Assembly: GCA_015657535.1 (NCBI GenBank)
Contig: JADHZB010002053.1
Location: forward strand, 1 to 24,647
Source: Nephromyces sp. MM_2019
Lineage: Eukaryota; Apicomplexa; Aconoidasida; Nephromycida
Direction of reading: 5' to 3'
Length of the DNA: 24,647 nt
The notes beneath the pieces were generated by a model that did no database searches, had not been told where the DNA came from, and saw only the letters and a program-made list of their open reading frames with translations. A program made the translations under genes and the position numbers. Positions within the stretch are counted from its first letter, which is position 1. Every line of letters begins with the position of its first letter. Positions 1 to 10,200 of the stretch are shown here, in pieces.

Positions 1-29
<29 letters not shown>
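1..29. repeat. (TA)n microsatellite at the left edge
   Basis: Uninterrupted TA dinucleotides form the first 29 bases. They lie downstream of (sense-strand) the last visible SLC37 exon, so they are probably intronic. Further TA tracts occur at about 94-118 in the same intron. Confidence 0.95.
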
Positions 30-37
<8 letters not shown>

Positions 38-121
38 ATTTGTATGTGTGTATAGGTAAATGATGATAAAAACTATATAGAGCGCATTAAAGATATATAT
101 ATATATATGTGTATATATAAC

Positions 122-883
122 CTTTCATAGTATAATCTGAAAATAGACCAAATAAAACTGAACCACTGATACTACCAACATCAAATAATATAGACATAAA
201 GCCAGCTTCTTGTGAAGTCATATTATAAATATCCATAAATAAAAATGGTAGCCAATTAAGCATTGTGTGTCGCATCATTTTAATACAAAAGTAAGCTAAT
301 GATGCATATATAACATCCGATAATAGTAATATATCAAGAAATTTGTGACTTTTTGTTACCTATAATTGAATGTGTATGCAAGGATATAAAGATTGTGTGT
401 GGGGGTAGGGGGGGGGGCAGGAATATAAATGAAATATATGTGGATCATATTTATCTGAGTAAATTGTCCTTATATTCTTCTATACATATATATATTTATA
501 ATATCCATATCACACACATACATGTTACACACTTACAGCATGTCGATTGAATGTGTCATTTGAGTTACTTATTTGGGAGCGTGGGGATGTACTAGCGTGT
601 GTAGATTCAACCTCTGATAGTGTGTGTGTAGTTCTTTGGTGAGCATGTTTGTTAGGTGTATGCATTTCTATACTGTTTTGGTCGTCTTCATATTTTATTT
701 TAGTATATTTCATGCTTGCCATGGTTGGATTATATGGCAAAAGTTTGTATAGAATGAAACCCATAAAAAGGGTTAAGATAGAGGGGAAAATAAATAAGGC
801 TTGCCAATAAAAATATTTACTAATAATGGATGATAAAAATGTGGAGATAATCGATCCTACAAAGTGGGAAAGTACATACATAC

Positions 884-922
<39 letters not shown>

Positions 923-1673
923 TCAGATATTCACACCAGAATTATTTGTTTATATCGGTCACACAAATTAGTTATAAATAAAGTCATTATACATGCACAC
1001 ACGCTTATAATCACTATTCTAAATGCTTCACCTTATACATTTACATTCCATACATAAGTTCACCATTTCATATACACATTTACCATTCCATATATACATT
1101 CAACATTCCATACACACCTTCACACAGAAATTCATCCATCCACCCATACATTCACCAGTTCACAAGCAAAGAAATAACACCCACACCCCCAAGCTACATC
1201 TCCCTATACCTACCAAGTTGTTGAGAAGTCCCCCATAAACCAAATATGAAAGATCTGGATTCTTTTTCAATATAAGGTAGAAGGAAGGAGGTGAGTATGG
1301 AGTACACAGGTGCATCAGCAAATCCTTGAAGTCCCCAAAACAAAAGAAAGTGATTTTCTGTTGTACATAAACTGAAACAAAACACTAAGATGGAAACTGA
1401 TATATAACAAAGGAGTATAGGTAGATGGTTGCTATGTAAACGCAATTGTTTTATAATAACGGGTAATATAAATAGCCCTAGTGTGTGGAATGCGGAGAAA
1501 GCTGTGTCGAGCCAACTTAATCCAAGTGCAGAAAGGTTGTATTGAGTTTGTAGTTGTGATTTTACTAAAGCAAGTGGTTTACGATTAAGATAAAGGACGC
1601 CAAATGATATATAGGTCAATGTAAATATCAAAAAAGAGGTTGATAACCTCTTAATAATAAAATTAAATACCAT
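122..1673 (-). CDS. SLC37-family phosphosugar:phosphate transporter (MFS), 5' part, 3' end outside window
   Basis: Membrane antiporter of the major facilitator superfamily; SLC37 members exchange glucose-6-phosphate or glycerol-3-phosphate for phosphate, commonly in the ER membrane. Three exons, sense on the minus strand: 1673-1214, 856-537 and 359-122, with donors GTAGGT, GTAAGT and GTTATA, acceptors TTTGTAG and AATTATAG, and phases 1, 0 and 1. They give about 339 residues. ATG at 1673 is chosen because the first transmembrane helix follows at once and carries LNRKPLALVKSQL (residues 29-41), matching the SRKP-type motif of SLC37 whose Arg binds phosphate. Residues 42-190 give the remaining helices of the N-terminal half. 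Residues about 195-260 are the central cytosolic loop, here rich in His, Thr and Ser from CA-repeat codons. Exon 3 holds TLNWLP-like helix 7 (MLNWLPFLF) and EAGFMSILFDVG, close to the family pattern EAG-x-LSTLFDVGG, then FSDYT. The C-terminal helices lie beyond base 1. Substrate cannot be deduced. Confidence 0.9.
401..417. repeat. G/C homopolymer run in SLC37 intron 2
   Basis: Five G, TA, then ten G on the plus strand; on the sense strand of the transporter this is a C-run about 40 bases upstream of the exon 3 acceptor at 360. It may serve as part of the pyrimidine tract, or simply be a slippage product. Confidence 0.8.
870..923. repeat. TA/CATA-rich microsatellite in SLC37 intron 1
   Basis: Mixed (TA)n and CATA units immediately upstream (sense-strand) of the exon 2 acceptor at 857. 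Intron 1 spans 857-1213. Confidence 0.9.
1037..1135. repeat. Degenerate ~20-bp minisatellite in SLC37 intron 1
   Basis: Four to five imperfect copies of a unit close to TTCACCATTCCATATACACA run in tandem, followed by looser CA-rich copies to about 1165. The array lies inside the first intron of the transporter; open frames read through it are repeat artefacts. Confidence 0.75.
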
Positions 1674-3631
1674 GTTAATTCACAGCACCAATAACTTATT
1701 CCAATTTACGAAACCTCTTTTAGTGTTCAACTGGCTTAAATAATTGATGCTTGGAATTATATATAGTTTACCAAATCAATCATACTGTTTTGTATAGGAT
1801 AAGGCTTCGTGGTGTAATGTTGATAAGGTGATGTGTAATTGTAGATAGTGTTTATGGCGTGTCGAGAGTTGTTTAGGTTGTGTTGGTGAAGGTGAATGTT
1901 TCCTCTTGTATGCCTACTTGAATATGTATCTTTGTACGAGTATATATATATAATTCTGTTTGTACGTGCTTATATATATACTTGATTATATGTTTACGGA
2001 TGTTGTGAGTCGTGTTTCTTTATATGTATATGAATATGTGTGTTTATATGTTTATGTGTGATGTGGTGTGAGTAGTGAGTGTGTGTTTAAACAGATATAC
2101 ATTTATATATATACATATAGATATATATATGTATATATAATTCACTTGTGGACGTGTGTAGTAATTTTTAAGTTAGAGTTAGTGGAAATGTGAACAAGTT
2201 TTATAGAATCATTAGTACCCTTAGAAATGATTGATAATGATACTAAGTGTCAAAAATATTTATGTAAATCAAGTAGTTTTTAGAAAAACTTATTGAATTT
2301 CTTCTGATATTCATATGTATATTAGTTAAGTGTTTATACTAATTTAAACAATTAGACATTTTGAAAATTTCATTCACAAATAGATTTTTATAGTTAAAAA
2401 GAAGTTTTATGTTTTGTTGTTAAAAAGCTATAAAGTAACCTTCTCAGCTTTATCCTATATTATCGGCTTGTGAATGTATGTATATAATGTATATGCATAT
2501 ATACAAACATATTTGCTCTTTCAAAAAACGACCGGTAAGCATTTTACCTTACCACTTTTTTATGCATATGTTATATTTATCTATATATATATATATATAT
2601 ACGTACATGTTTATTCTGGGTGCTGTGTGTGTATATACGTTTGTGTAGTATATATATAGATATATATATATATTTACAAATGTGTTGTGTATGTGTAAAC
2701 ATAGTTATTTATCTTCACACGCAACAGTATTCTAGAACAGCAATACTATTCGACATACTTTAAATTTCTCTAACACATATGTTGATCTTTGAATAAAATA
2801 TTGGTGGTCAATAAACCTCAATATCTACATACACAATAATAGTTATCTAATTCATAAGACTGTAACAAGTTACAAGTGAAATTTATTTTAATGGATAAAT
2901 AATTTTGATGTTGATACAACTTATGGAAATTAGTTTTATTCCATATAAACATCTGTTTTATCTTTAATTCGTTTAAATTTTTGTACAATATATAAATGAT
3001 AAATTTATTTTATTTTTGATTCGATAATTAGGATTGACTGTTATATCAGTATGGATCATAGACACAATGATGCATGTAACATACATATATATGTCTCAAA
3101 TTGAGTTAAAATCTAATGAATTTAAGTACTAATATTATATATATTATATTACAACATTATTAAGATCATTATGAATTATATATCTCTACTTACAAAAGCT
3201 CTGTTTTATTATAAGTAACTAAAGAATCATAAATATGTTCGAATTTATTTGTAAGGTTTGATTTTAACTTTCACCATTTTTTATACATGTATAAGATTTT
3301 AATAATTTATTTAAGAAAAATCAAGTGTATTATTTTCTTTGTTAAGTAAAAATTATATTCACCATGACTTTTTCATAAATATCAATATTAGCAATATGAA
3401 TCAATTGAACATTAGGATAATTTTTTTAAATGTATTTATATAAATAAGTTTAAAGAAAGGATTTATAATAGAAAGGAAGGAGGTAAGGAAGTAATTGTAC
3501 TCAATATAATATTAAATCAAGAAAAAAGAAATCAATAAGTTTTAAGAAAGTAATTTTATTTTCATTTGGATAGGTAGGTTATTGTTGTTTTACATATATT
3601 GAATCAGATTTAAGTAGATCATTAAAGGTAA
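1674..3631. other. Intergenic region between the transporter and the RsuA-like gene
   Basis: No coding segment with family similarity or splice-compatible frames was found on either strand. The part next to the transporter start (about 1800-2150 and 2460-2700) is TG/TA-repeat-rich and should hold the transporter promoter. The rest is plain AT-rich sequence. The 3' end of the RsuA-like gene may extend into 3632-3766. Confidence 0.6.
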
Positions 3632-3634
3632 TTA

Positions 3635-3766
3635 CAAAAAAGAGATATCCTTAAATTGAAACTCATCCATCAATGGGAGCACACCCAGTAAGATATTTTT
3701 ATTACCAAAACACTGGATAAAACAATTATTAGTAACTAGTGTTTTTGAATCATCTTCAAGTACATC
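3635..3766 (-). other. Open 44-codon stretch directly after the RsuA-like stop codon
   Basis: Right after TAA at 3767-3769 the same frame stays open for 44 codons to TAA at 3632-3634. The peptide begins DVLEDDSK and includes NILLGVLPLMDEF, which looks compositionally like protein. It could be a C-terminal extension reached by an intron I did not resolve, by readthrough, or after a single base error; or it may be chance. Confidence 0.35.
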
Positions 3767-5644
3767 TTAAAAATTTTGCTTATATTTATCCATGATATCA
3801 ATTGTTAAAAAAGGATCCTGCGAAATAATTTTATTCGTTGAATTGCCTATTGGATAGATGTTGTTTATGTTAACAAAATTAGGATCCCATCTAAAGTTTC
3901 AAAAACATGCATATAAACTGCTATAAAAAGTTAACTTTTAGAGGAAAAGTCGTTTGGAATAGACCTCTTATAATCCTCAGAAATATCCAGAATCGTTGGG
4001 TTTTCAGAATTGTAGGAAGTCGTTATAGTATTTTTCAATCCAGTTTTAGATTTAGCTAAATGATTATTTCTCTCTGAGTTTAAAGTTGATTGCCTGTATT
4101 AGTTAGGTATTTAATAACTATTAATTAGTACAAAGTAATAAGAAGTTGCTTACTTTGAAATTTCATTTGATCTAAGTGGTATTATGGATTCTTTTTGAAC
4201 TTTAGAGAGTGTGTATGGGCCGAAACCTATACGTTTCAAGCGTAAGATCTGAAGGAAATCAAAACCTTATTGTTAAGAGTAATAAGGAAAGTTGATATTA
4301 AATTTGAATTACTTGTAAATTTTCCCTTGCAAAAAATTTATGGAGGCTGTTGAGATTCGAGTCAATTGTTTTTACCTAAAATAAATGAAAAAGTATATAA
4401 ATATGCAACTTAATAGTATTCATGAAAGTTACTTGTAACCATGCGGAGTTCCAACACTGCCTTATGATTTTAACCTTGAAATGGGATAATTACAATTTCA
4501 GATATAATGATTCATAAATATCTTAAATCTAGTAATTCAACAAACTTGAAAGTGATCCCTAACGCTTCTGCTCAAATGTTGACTGCTTCTGAAATCGAAT
4601 ACAGGAGTGTGATGGGTATTGGTATAGAAACAAAGTTTTGAGTGTACCTCAGTTTGTCTAATACTTCGGTGTGAATGCGACCATGTACCCTAAGCTGTAA
4701 AACCTATACCAATATGGTGGAGATATATAGCGTCAAATCATTTATGAAATATATGGGGTAAAGTTCCATACATGTTCTAAAGGAGGAGAAAGTGAGTTGA
4801 CTATATTTGCCAAGTCTCCGTTATTACATAAAATTACTAGTCCTTCGGCATTTGCTGGTAATGTTTTCTGGATAAAAAATTAATTTAAAAACATCGCGAA
4901 ATAATAACTTTTTTTAAAATTACCAGAATGAAGTAATGAGCCGGTAACCATCTTTTTTGAGGGAAACAAAGAGAAATTTAAGCAGAATTTTTTTAGAGTG
5001 ATAATTTTGAAATTATTATTACATTGAATTTGTTATGGAGATTTTCTGTATATATTCCTTAAGTGTGGTAATCCCTTCCCTTTTGTCCAATGAGCAAATA
5101 ACACCTCGGGGCTTATTTATAGCCCAGAGAAATGAATCAGCTTTCAGATATAATGGTCGGTCTATTTGATAAACAAAATCATTTGTTAGGTTATGGGATT
5201 TGGTTTATTTTCTTGCTTAAATATACCTTTCCATGTAACTTTATTCTCATCAAATATCCTTGTGTTGTTCTTGATGGTTTCTCCATTAACCTGTGTTCAA
5301 ATGAGGCAACTTAATAAAGCTCTATGGCAAAAGTTAAGCTAAATATTACACATTATGTTAAAAAAAGTTCAAGAGGAATGATACCATAAAAACTCAGATA
5401 GTTACCTTGATCTCCCCCGAATTCAAAGCTAATTCAGCATTTCTCCTCGACATAATGCCGGAGTGTGATATCTTTTTGGTCAGCCATTCGGCATTTCTAA
5501 ATAAATTAAATCAATCAGAATATATAATTTTTAATCTAAGGAGGAATAAAGTAGCTTTTAAGTTAAGTCTAGGTAACACAAAAACAAAAATATTTTAAAA
5601 AACGAGAGATGTTCTAACCTCTTGATTATCTGTATGGTAGCCAT
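3767..5644 (-). CDS. RsuA/RluB-family pseudouridine synthase homologue, catalytic motifs degenerate
   Basis: Family members isomerise one uridine in small- or large-subunit rRNA of bacteria or organelles. Exons (minus): 5644-5619, 5496-5406, 5290-5227, 5161-5023, 4951-4924, 4867-4772, 4703-4648, 4588-4546, 4474-4433, 4375-4313, 4248-4154, 4093-3965, 3890-3767; all GT-AG and in phase, about 331 residues. If the 3965 donor is not used, translation stops at 3931 (301 residues). Residues 9-45 form an S4 RNA-binding domain (KKISHSGIMSRRNAELAL, then VNG). WAINKPRGVICSL (73-85) is the family motif. EGLVILCNNGDLA, VHGRIHTEVLDKLR and LRLKRIGFGPYTL (218-230) follow in the right order. The catalytic GRLD is replaced by KTLP (117-120), so the nucleophilic Asp is Pro, and the GKNR motif is SNLN (201-204). 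No organelle leader is visible on the short N-terminus; an upstream exon may be missing. Because the frame survives twelve introns, a maintained pseudoenzyme is more likely than a decayed gene. Confidence 0.82.
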
Positions 5645-7277
5645 ATGGTGATCGTGATCAAGTTTGGGAATGCTAAAATGATTGACTCCAAAAAATGAAC
5701 ATATTGGGAGATAGTGTTACTGATCAGAATGTATGAGCTATAATGTCAAACTCGAGGACTAGTTGTTTCCCATCATATTCCAATTTTTAGTTAATAAATT
5801 GAATATTGTAATACACAATCAATTATAGTTATTTAATAAGAAGCTATAACAATATAAATTCGAGTTGCAATATTAATTAGGGATGATTACAAGTTAATCA
5901 ATAATAGTAATGATTCAATTGCCAATATTTATTTAGTTATGAATAGTATTTGGAGTATTAATGTTGAGAGCAATGTTATTATAACAATGTTTCAAAGAGC
6001 GCTAATATAATAATCAGAAATAATTTAGCAAACAGCAGAACTTCAATTTCATGTAGCCATACAATAACAAGCTCTTCGCTTGTACATCCTATTCGATACT
6101 TTGAGCTAAAAGGAGAGGTATTTTAATAGACAATAACATTTGGATTCCAATAATCTAGACTAAATATAGTCGATTTGCCTAAAATTGATTTATAAATATA
6201 AATGAATAAACAATATATATTTAGTTAAGCTTCCTGTTGCTCGCTACACAAGCTTTCTCTTTAATGAGTTGATATAAGATAAACTTTGCCTTTTGGAAAT
6301 GTAATATTTTCTTTAAACTGGTGTATTTATATTATTATTTTTACTAATTTCATTCATATTTATAGGTGTTTATACCTCATATTCATGTAACACAATACTT
6401 GTTATAATTGTTATTAACTCTAAACATCTTGCTACTTGATTTAGGAAAATTCACAAAACTTAATTGCCTTTCTTCTAGTAGGATAGACAAACTCAAAAAT
6501 AATCAAGAATCGAGTAAATTTATAGGGACATGTCTATGTGTTATATATAAATATATATCCATATATAATCAAATCATAACAAGCTTAGGTAACTTGTTAT
6601 AAGTATCCATATTGTTATATTAAAGGAATGTAATTCAATTATGTTGTATTTAAGTAAATTGGTTAAAAATTCGTGATTTGGAACAAGTATATATAGTAAG
6701 GCTTTGAGTAACTTATTATTGATTGAATATTTTCAAGATGCAGCATTTTAAATTTATTGTTTCGTGAGTGTTTTCAAAATAAATTTAGAAATAAAATACT
6801 AAAACCAAGGCTTCCATTTGAAATAATGTAATTAAGTAGTAAGATGTAAGTTAAATTTAATTAATGAATCAAAATATTTCACTAATAATTTTGTCGGTAT
6901 GAAAGGAAATATAAATCCATAAGGAACAGTAAAAAATTTTCGGTGAAATTTTTCACAATTAATTATGGTACACTTAAATAAATGTCTCTGGAGCTATCAA
7001 AAGGAGATATATATGAGAAATATACAGGTAATCTAACAAAGAAAAAAATTGATCAATTAAAATTATTTAATTGATATATACTTTTTGCAATGCATTATAC
7101 GATATTTGAAACTATGCTATGTCTTATAAAACTCTCTTAGTGCTCTAAATTATGCTTTAGAAACATTTCAATAATTTTTTTGAGATGTGATAGAGTTTCG
7201 TTTATCAGACTGAAAGTTAAGAGAAGACAGATATTAATTTCGAAGGATTTCTTTTTTTTTTTAAATTAATTTGAAAT
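5645..7277. other. Intergenic region between the RsuA-like gene and AP-4 epsilon
   Basis: AT-rich sequence with no supported gene. It should contain the RsuA-like promoter and the AP-4 3' UTR. A possible unresolved upstream exon of the RsuA-like gene lies on the minus strand near 5985-6150, where a pyrimidine-rich AG (about 6105) precedes an open frame of about 40 codons, but no join to the 5644 exon could be established. Confidence 0.5.
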
Positions 7278-10200
7278 TCACCTTTGAGAATAACTCTTTA
7301 GGATTATATTGATTGTTTGTGGGTTACATCTCATATGGATAAATAGAACGGTACCTTCTGATTGAAATTCTGCAGCTGCAATAGCTTCTTGACCAATGAT
7401 CTGTATATAATTTATTCCTAAAATCTCCTGTAAAATATTTGAACATAAATGGGTTGTAATTAATTTTAGCATGTTTCTTTATACCTTGATATAGGAAAAC
7501 AAGCTATCACTTTGATTAGAGGGCCGTGTTGAATAAGTAAAAGTTTCTTTACTCTCCAATGGAAGTGCAGGCCATTCGTTCGCAAACTGATAAATAAAAA
7601 TTAATGAAAATGTCAAAGGTTTTTTTATTTGGGGGATTGTAAAATCACTTGTGAGGTAGAAATATCGTATGGGACAAGGTGAAATGATTGATTTGTATGT
7701 TGATCCAAGCGGTGCTTTGGAAAGAGTTCAATAGGTAATGAAGTAAGGTTGAGCTGGTCAATTTTATCATTCGTATCCTCCACCGTATTTGATTCAGGTG
7801 CAAACAAATCATGTAATAAGAAGTTCTCTGAAATTTTTTTTTTATCGTATTCATAACGTTTCTCTGAAAAATCATCAAAAAAATCATCTAAGCTAGCAGA
7901 ATTGTTAATAGGACGGGTTTCTTCATGGACTGAATTGATATAAAGATTTTGAGAGTTATCATGTTTTTCTACAGTGGGTTCTAGAGTATAATCAGTTAGA
8001 AGATCAATGTCTTCATCCTTAGGGGTGTAGCTGTTTTGTGTAGGGTGGGGTGATTTCATTGGGGTAGAATGGGATTGATAAGATCCATTTGATTTGCTAG
8101 TACTCGAGTTTAAGGAGTTATTGTGATTGACAAGTGTGTGTCCTGATTGTGGTGTATTGTTTTGTGAATTGGGGCTACTGGTAATTCCCTTGAACAGGGC
8201 GGCAGCCATTATTTCTTTATCTGTCTGCTTGTTTGAGGGCTGATTATCGTGATAATCAAGTTGTTTTAAGGTGCTTTTGTTACCAGAATTCACAGATTTG
8301 GGTCCCCATATACCAGAGGTAGATGGTGATGAAAACGAAATCATTGACCCTGGAGAAGAGCCAGGTGTTTTCTGATTCTCTATTACAGGTTTCTCATAAG
8401 ATTTGTTAATATCAAGATGAGAATTCACCGAGGTTGAATCTTGTGGGAGAGAAGTATTTTTAGGGCCCCAACGCTTGGGAACGGTTGGTAAAGTCATCCG
8501 CTCGGCTTTCTCATGTACAAAATGTGTGCTAGAAGAATCAATTGGATGATCATGCGAAGATTTCCTGGGTTTAGTTTGAGAGGGGTCATCATATGGTGCA
8601 TATTTTAGAGGGAGTGTTGTTACAGTATCTTCTTGAGCTGGTGCTTCCTTAGTTATTTCAGTGTGTATTTCAGATTTGAAAAGTTCATTATTATAAACAG
8701 CAGCACCATTTCTGATTGCTTGCTGGGTATAGTTTTCCAAAAATGAAAAATCATAGGTCGAGGTAAAGTTTATATCGGATGGGTATACATTGATAATATT
8801 CCTAAATTTATATGTGAAAAGAAAAAAATAATCAATTTCTTGGTGCAATCTTATATTAAACAATATACTTAGTTACTGAATGTACACCTCATAATTATGT
8901 AATTAGGAAAATATATAACCTGTGAGAAAGTTATATAATTAGTGAATCGAATTAATTACCTAGTAGAATCTTCTAATAACATTAACCCATCAAATGATCG
9001 CTGCTGTAACTCTGTATTTCGGGATTGTTTATATTTCCTTAATAACTCAACTGTTTTGTTTTTATCAATAGACCTATTATTAAAAACCAATTTAGTTAGA
9101 GCGGTGATAATCCAAGCACGTGTCATATCATTATCTAGAGTTCGATTAGCCAGAGTTATAAGAAAATCCTGTACATTGTGGGGTGTGTAATGTGAGGGGC
9201 AATAGAGTGTTCCATATTCACCTAGGACCCAAGAAATAATCTGATACATACACAGAAACAATTGTAGTCATAAAAATGTATTTAAATTGGATTAAATTAT
9301 ATGATTGTACACCATAGATTATTAGAAAATTTTAAAAATAATATACATATTATTATTAGGCAATATTCATTATAAAAAGTATTAAAGATCACTATACAGA
9401 CATTACTAGGTATACATCATTTCACTCACACTATCAAATAGAGTTCGTTATAGATCCATATTATTTACAGAAAAGGTTATAAATTAGATTATACATCTAT
9501 TAAAATGTTACAAGCACAGTGGCTACAAAAATAATTTCTAAACAAGTGCTCAAGTCATATAATGGTTTTACACACACATCAAAATATCGACTCCATAAAG
9601 CATACCCTTATAAATGAGTCAGCAAGGGTTGTCGATGAGTTTATCAAGTCCATATAATATGACAAGATGTACTCCCTGAAAATAGATGTTTGAAAATGTA
9701 AAAATTATTTCACACATTTATATATAAAAAGGTTAATTCTTTACTTTAATTGCACACCATCCTTTGTCAAATCATTTGTAGTTCTTGAAATAACCTTTAT
9801 AAGATTATAGGCCGATTCAATTTTAATGTGATTTCCAGCAATTTCCAAAATTTTATTCATTGTCTCAACATACCATATTGAGCTTGGTGAAAATCTATAA
9901 AAATGTGAATGTATGTACGAGTATGTGATAGAAAGTGGAGATACAGAGAAAGATGTGTGTGTGAGAGAGAGGGAGAGTGTATATGTATGAAAAAGGGAAG
10001 CTTAGAAAGCGTGTACGTATGCTTGAATGTACATGGTAGTGTAGGTGAGTTTGAGGGAGGTAAATGATGGCATATAGCTAGGTGTGTCCTTGTGGGTGTA
10101 TGTGAAAGTAGATGTATGTTTGTGGAAGTGTGTGTATGTATGTATATATGCTTGTTCATTTATGTATAGAGTGTCGTATGGGATAGCTTAATGTGAATAA

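Noticed and set aside
5132..5598. Two plus-strand frames of 60 and 63 codons (5132-5314, 5407-5598)
   Set aside because: They lie antisense to exons of the RsuA-like gene, whose minus-strand reading has clear family motifs; the plus-strand peptides resemble nothing.
5985..6150. Minus-strand open stretch of about 40 codons after a pyrimidine-rich AG, and a nearby ATG with a short hydrophobic peptide (MLLSIKIPLLLA)
   Set aside because: Could be a leader exon for the RsuA-like protein, but no donor and phase joining it to the exon at 5644 was found.
6408..6602. 64-codon plus-strand frame
   Set aside because: No motif, no splice-linked neighbour; length is unremarkable for the region.
7645..7887. 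80-codon minus-strand frame
   Set aside because: Out-of-frame shadow of the large AP-4 epsilon hinge exon.
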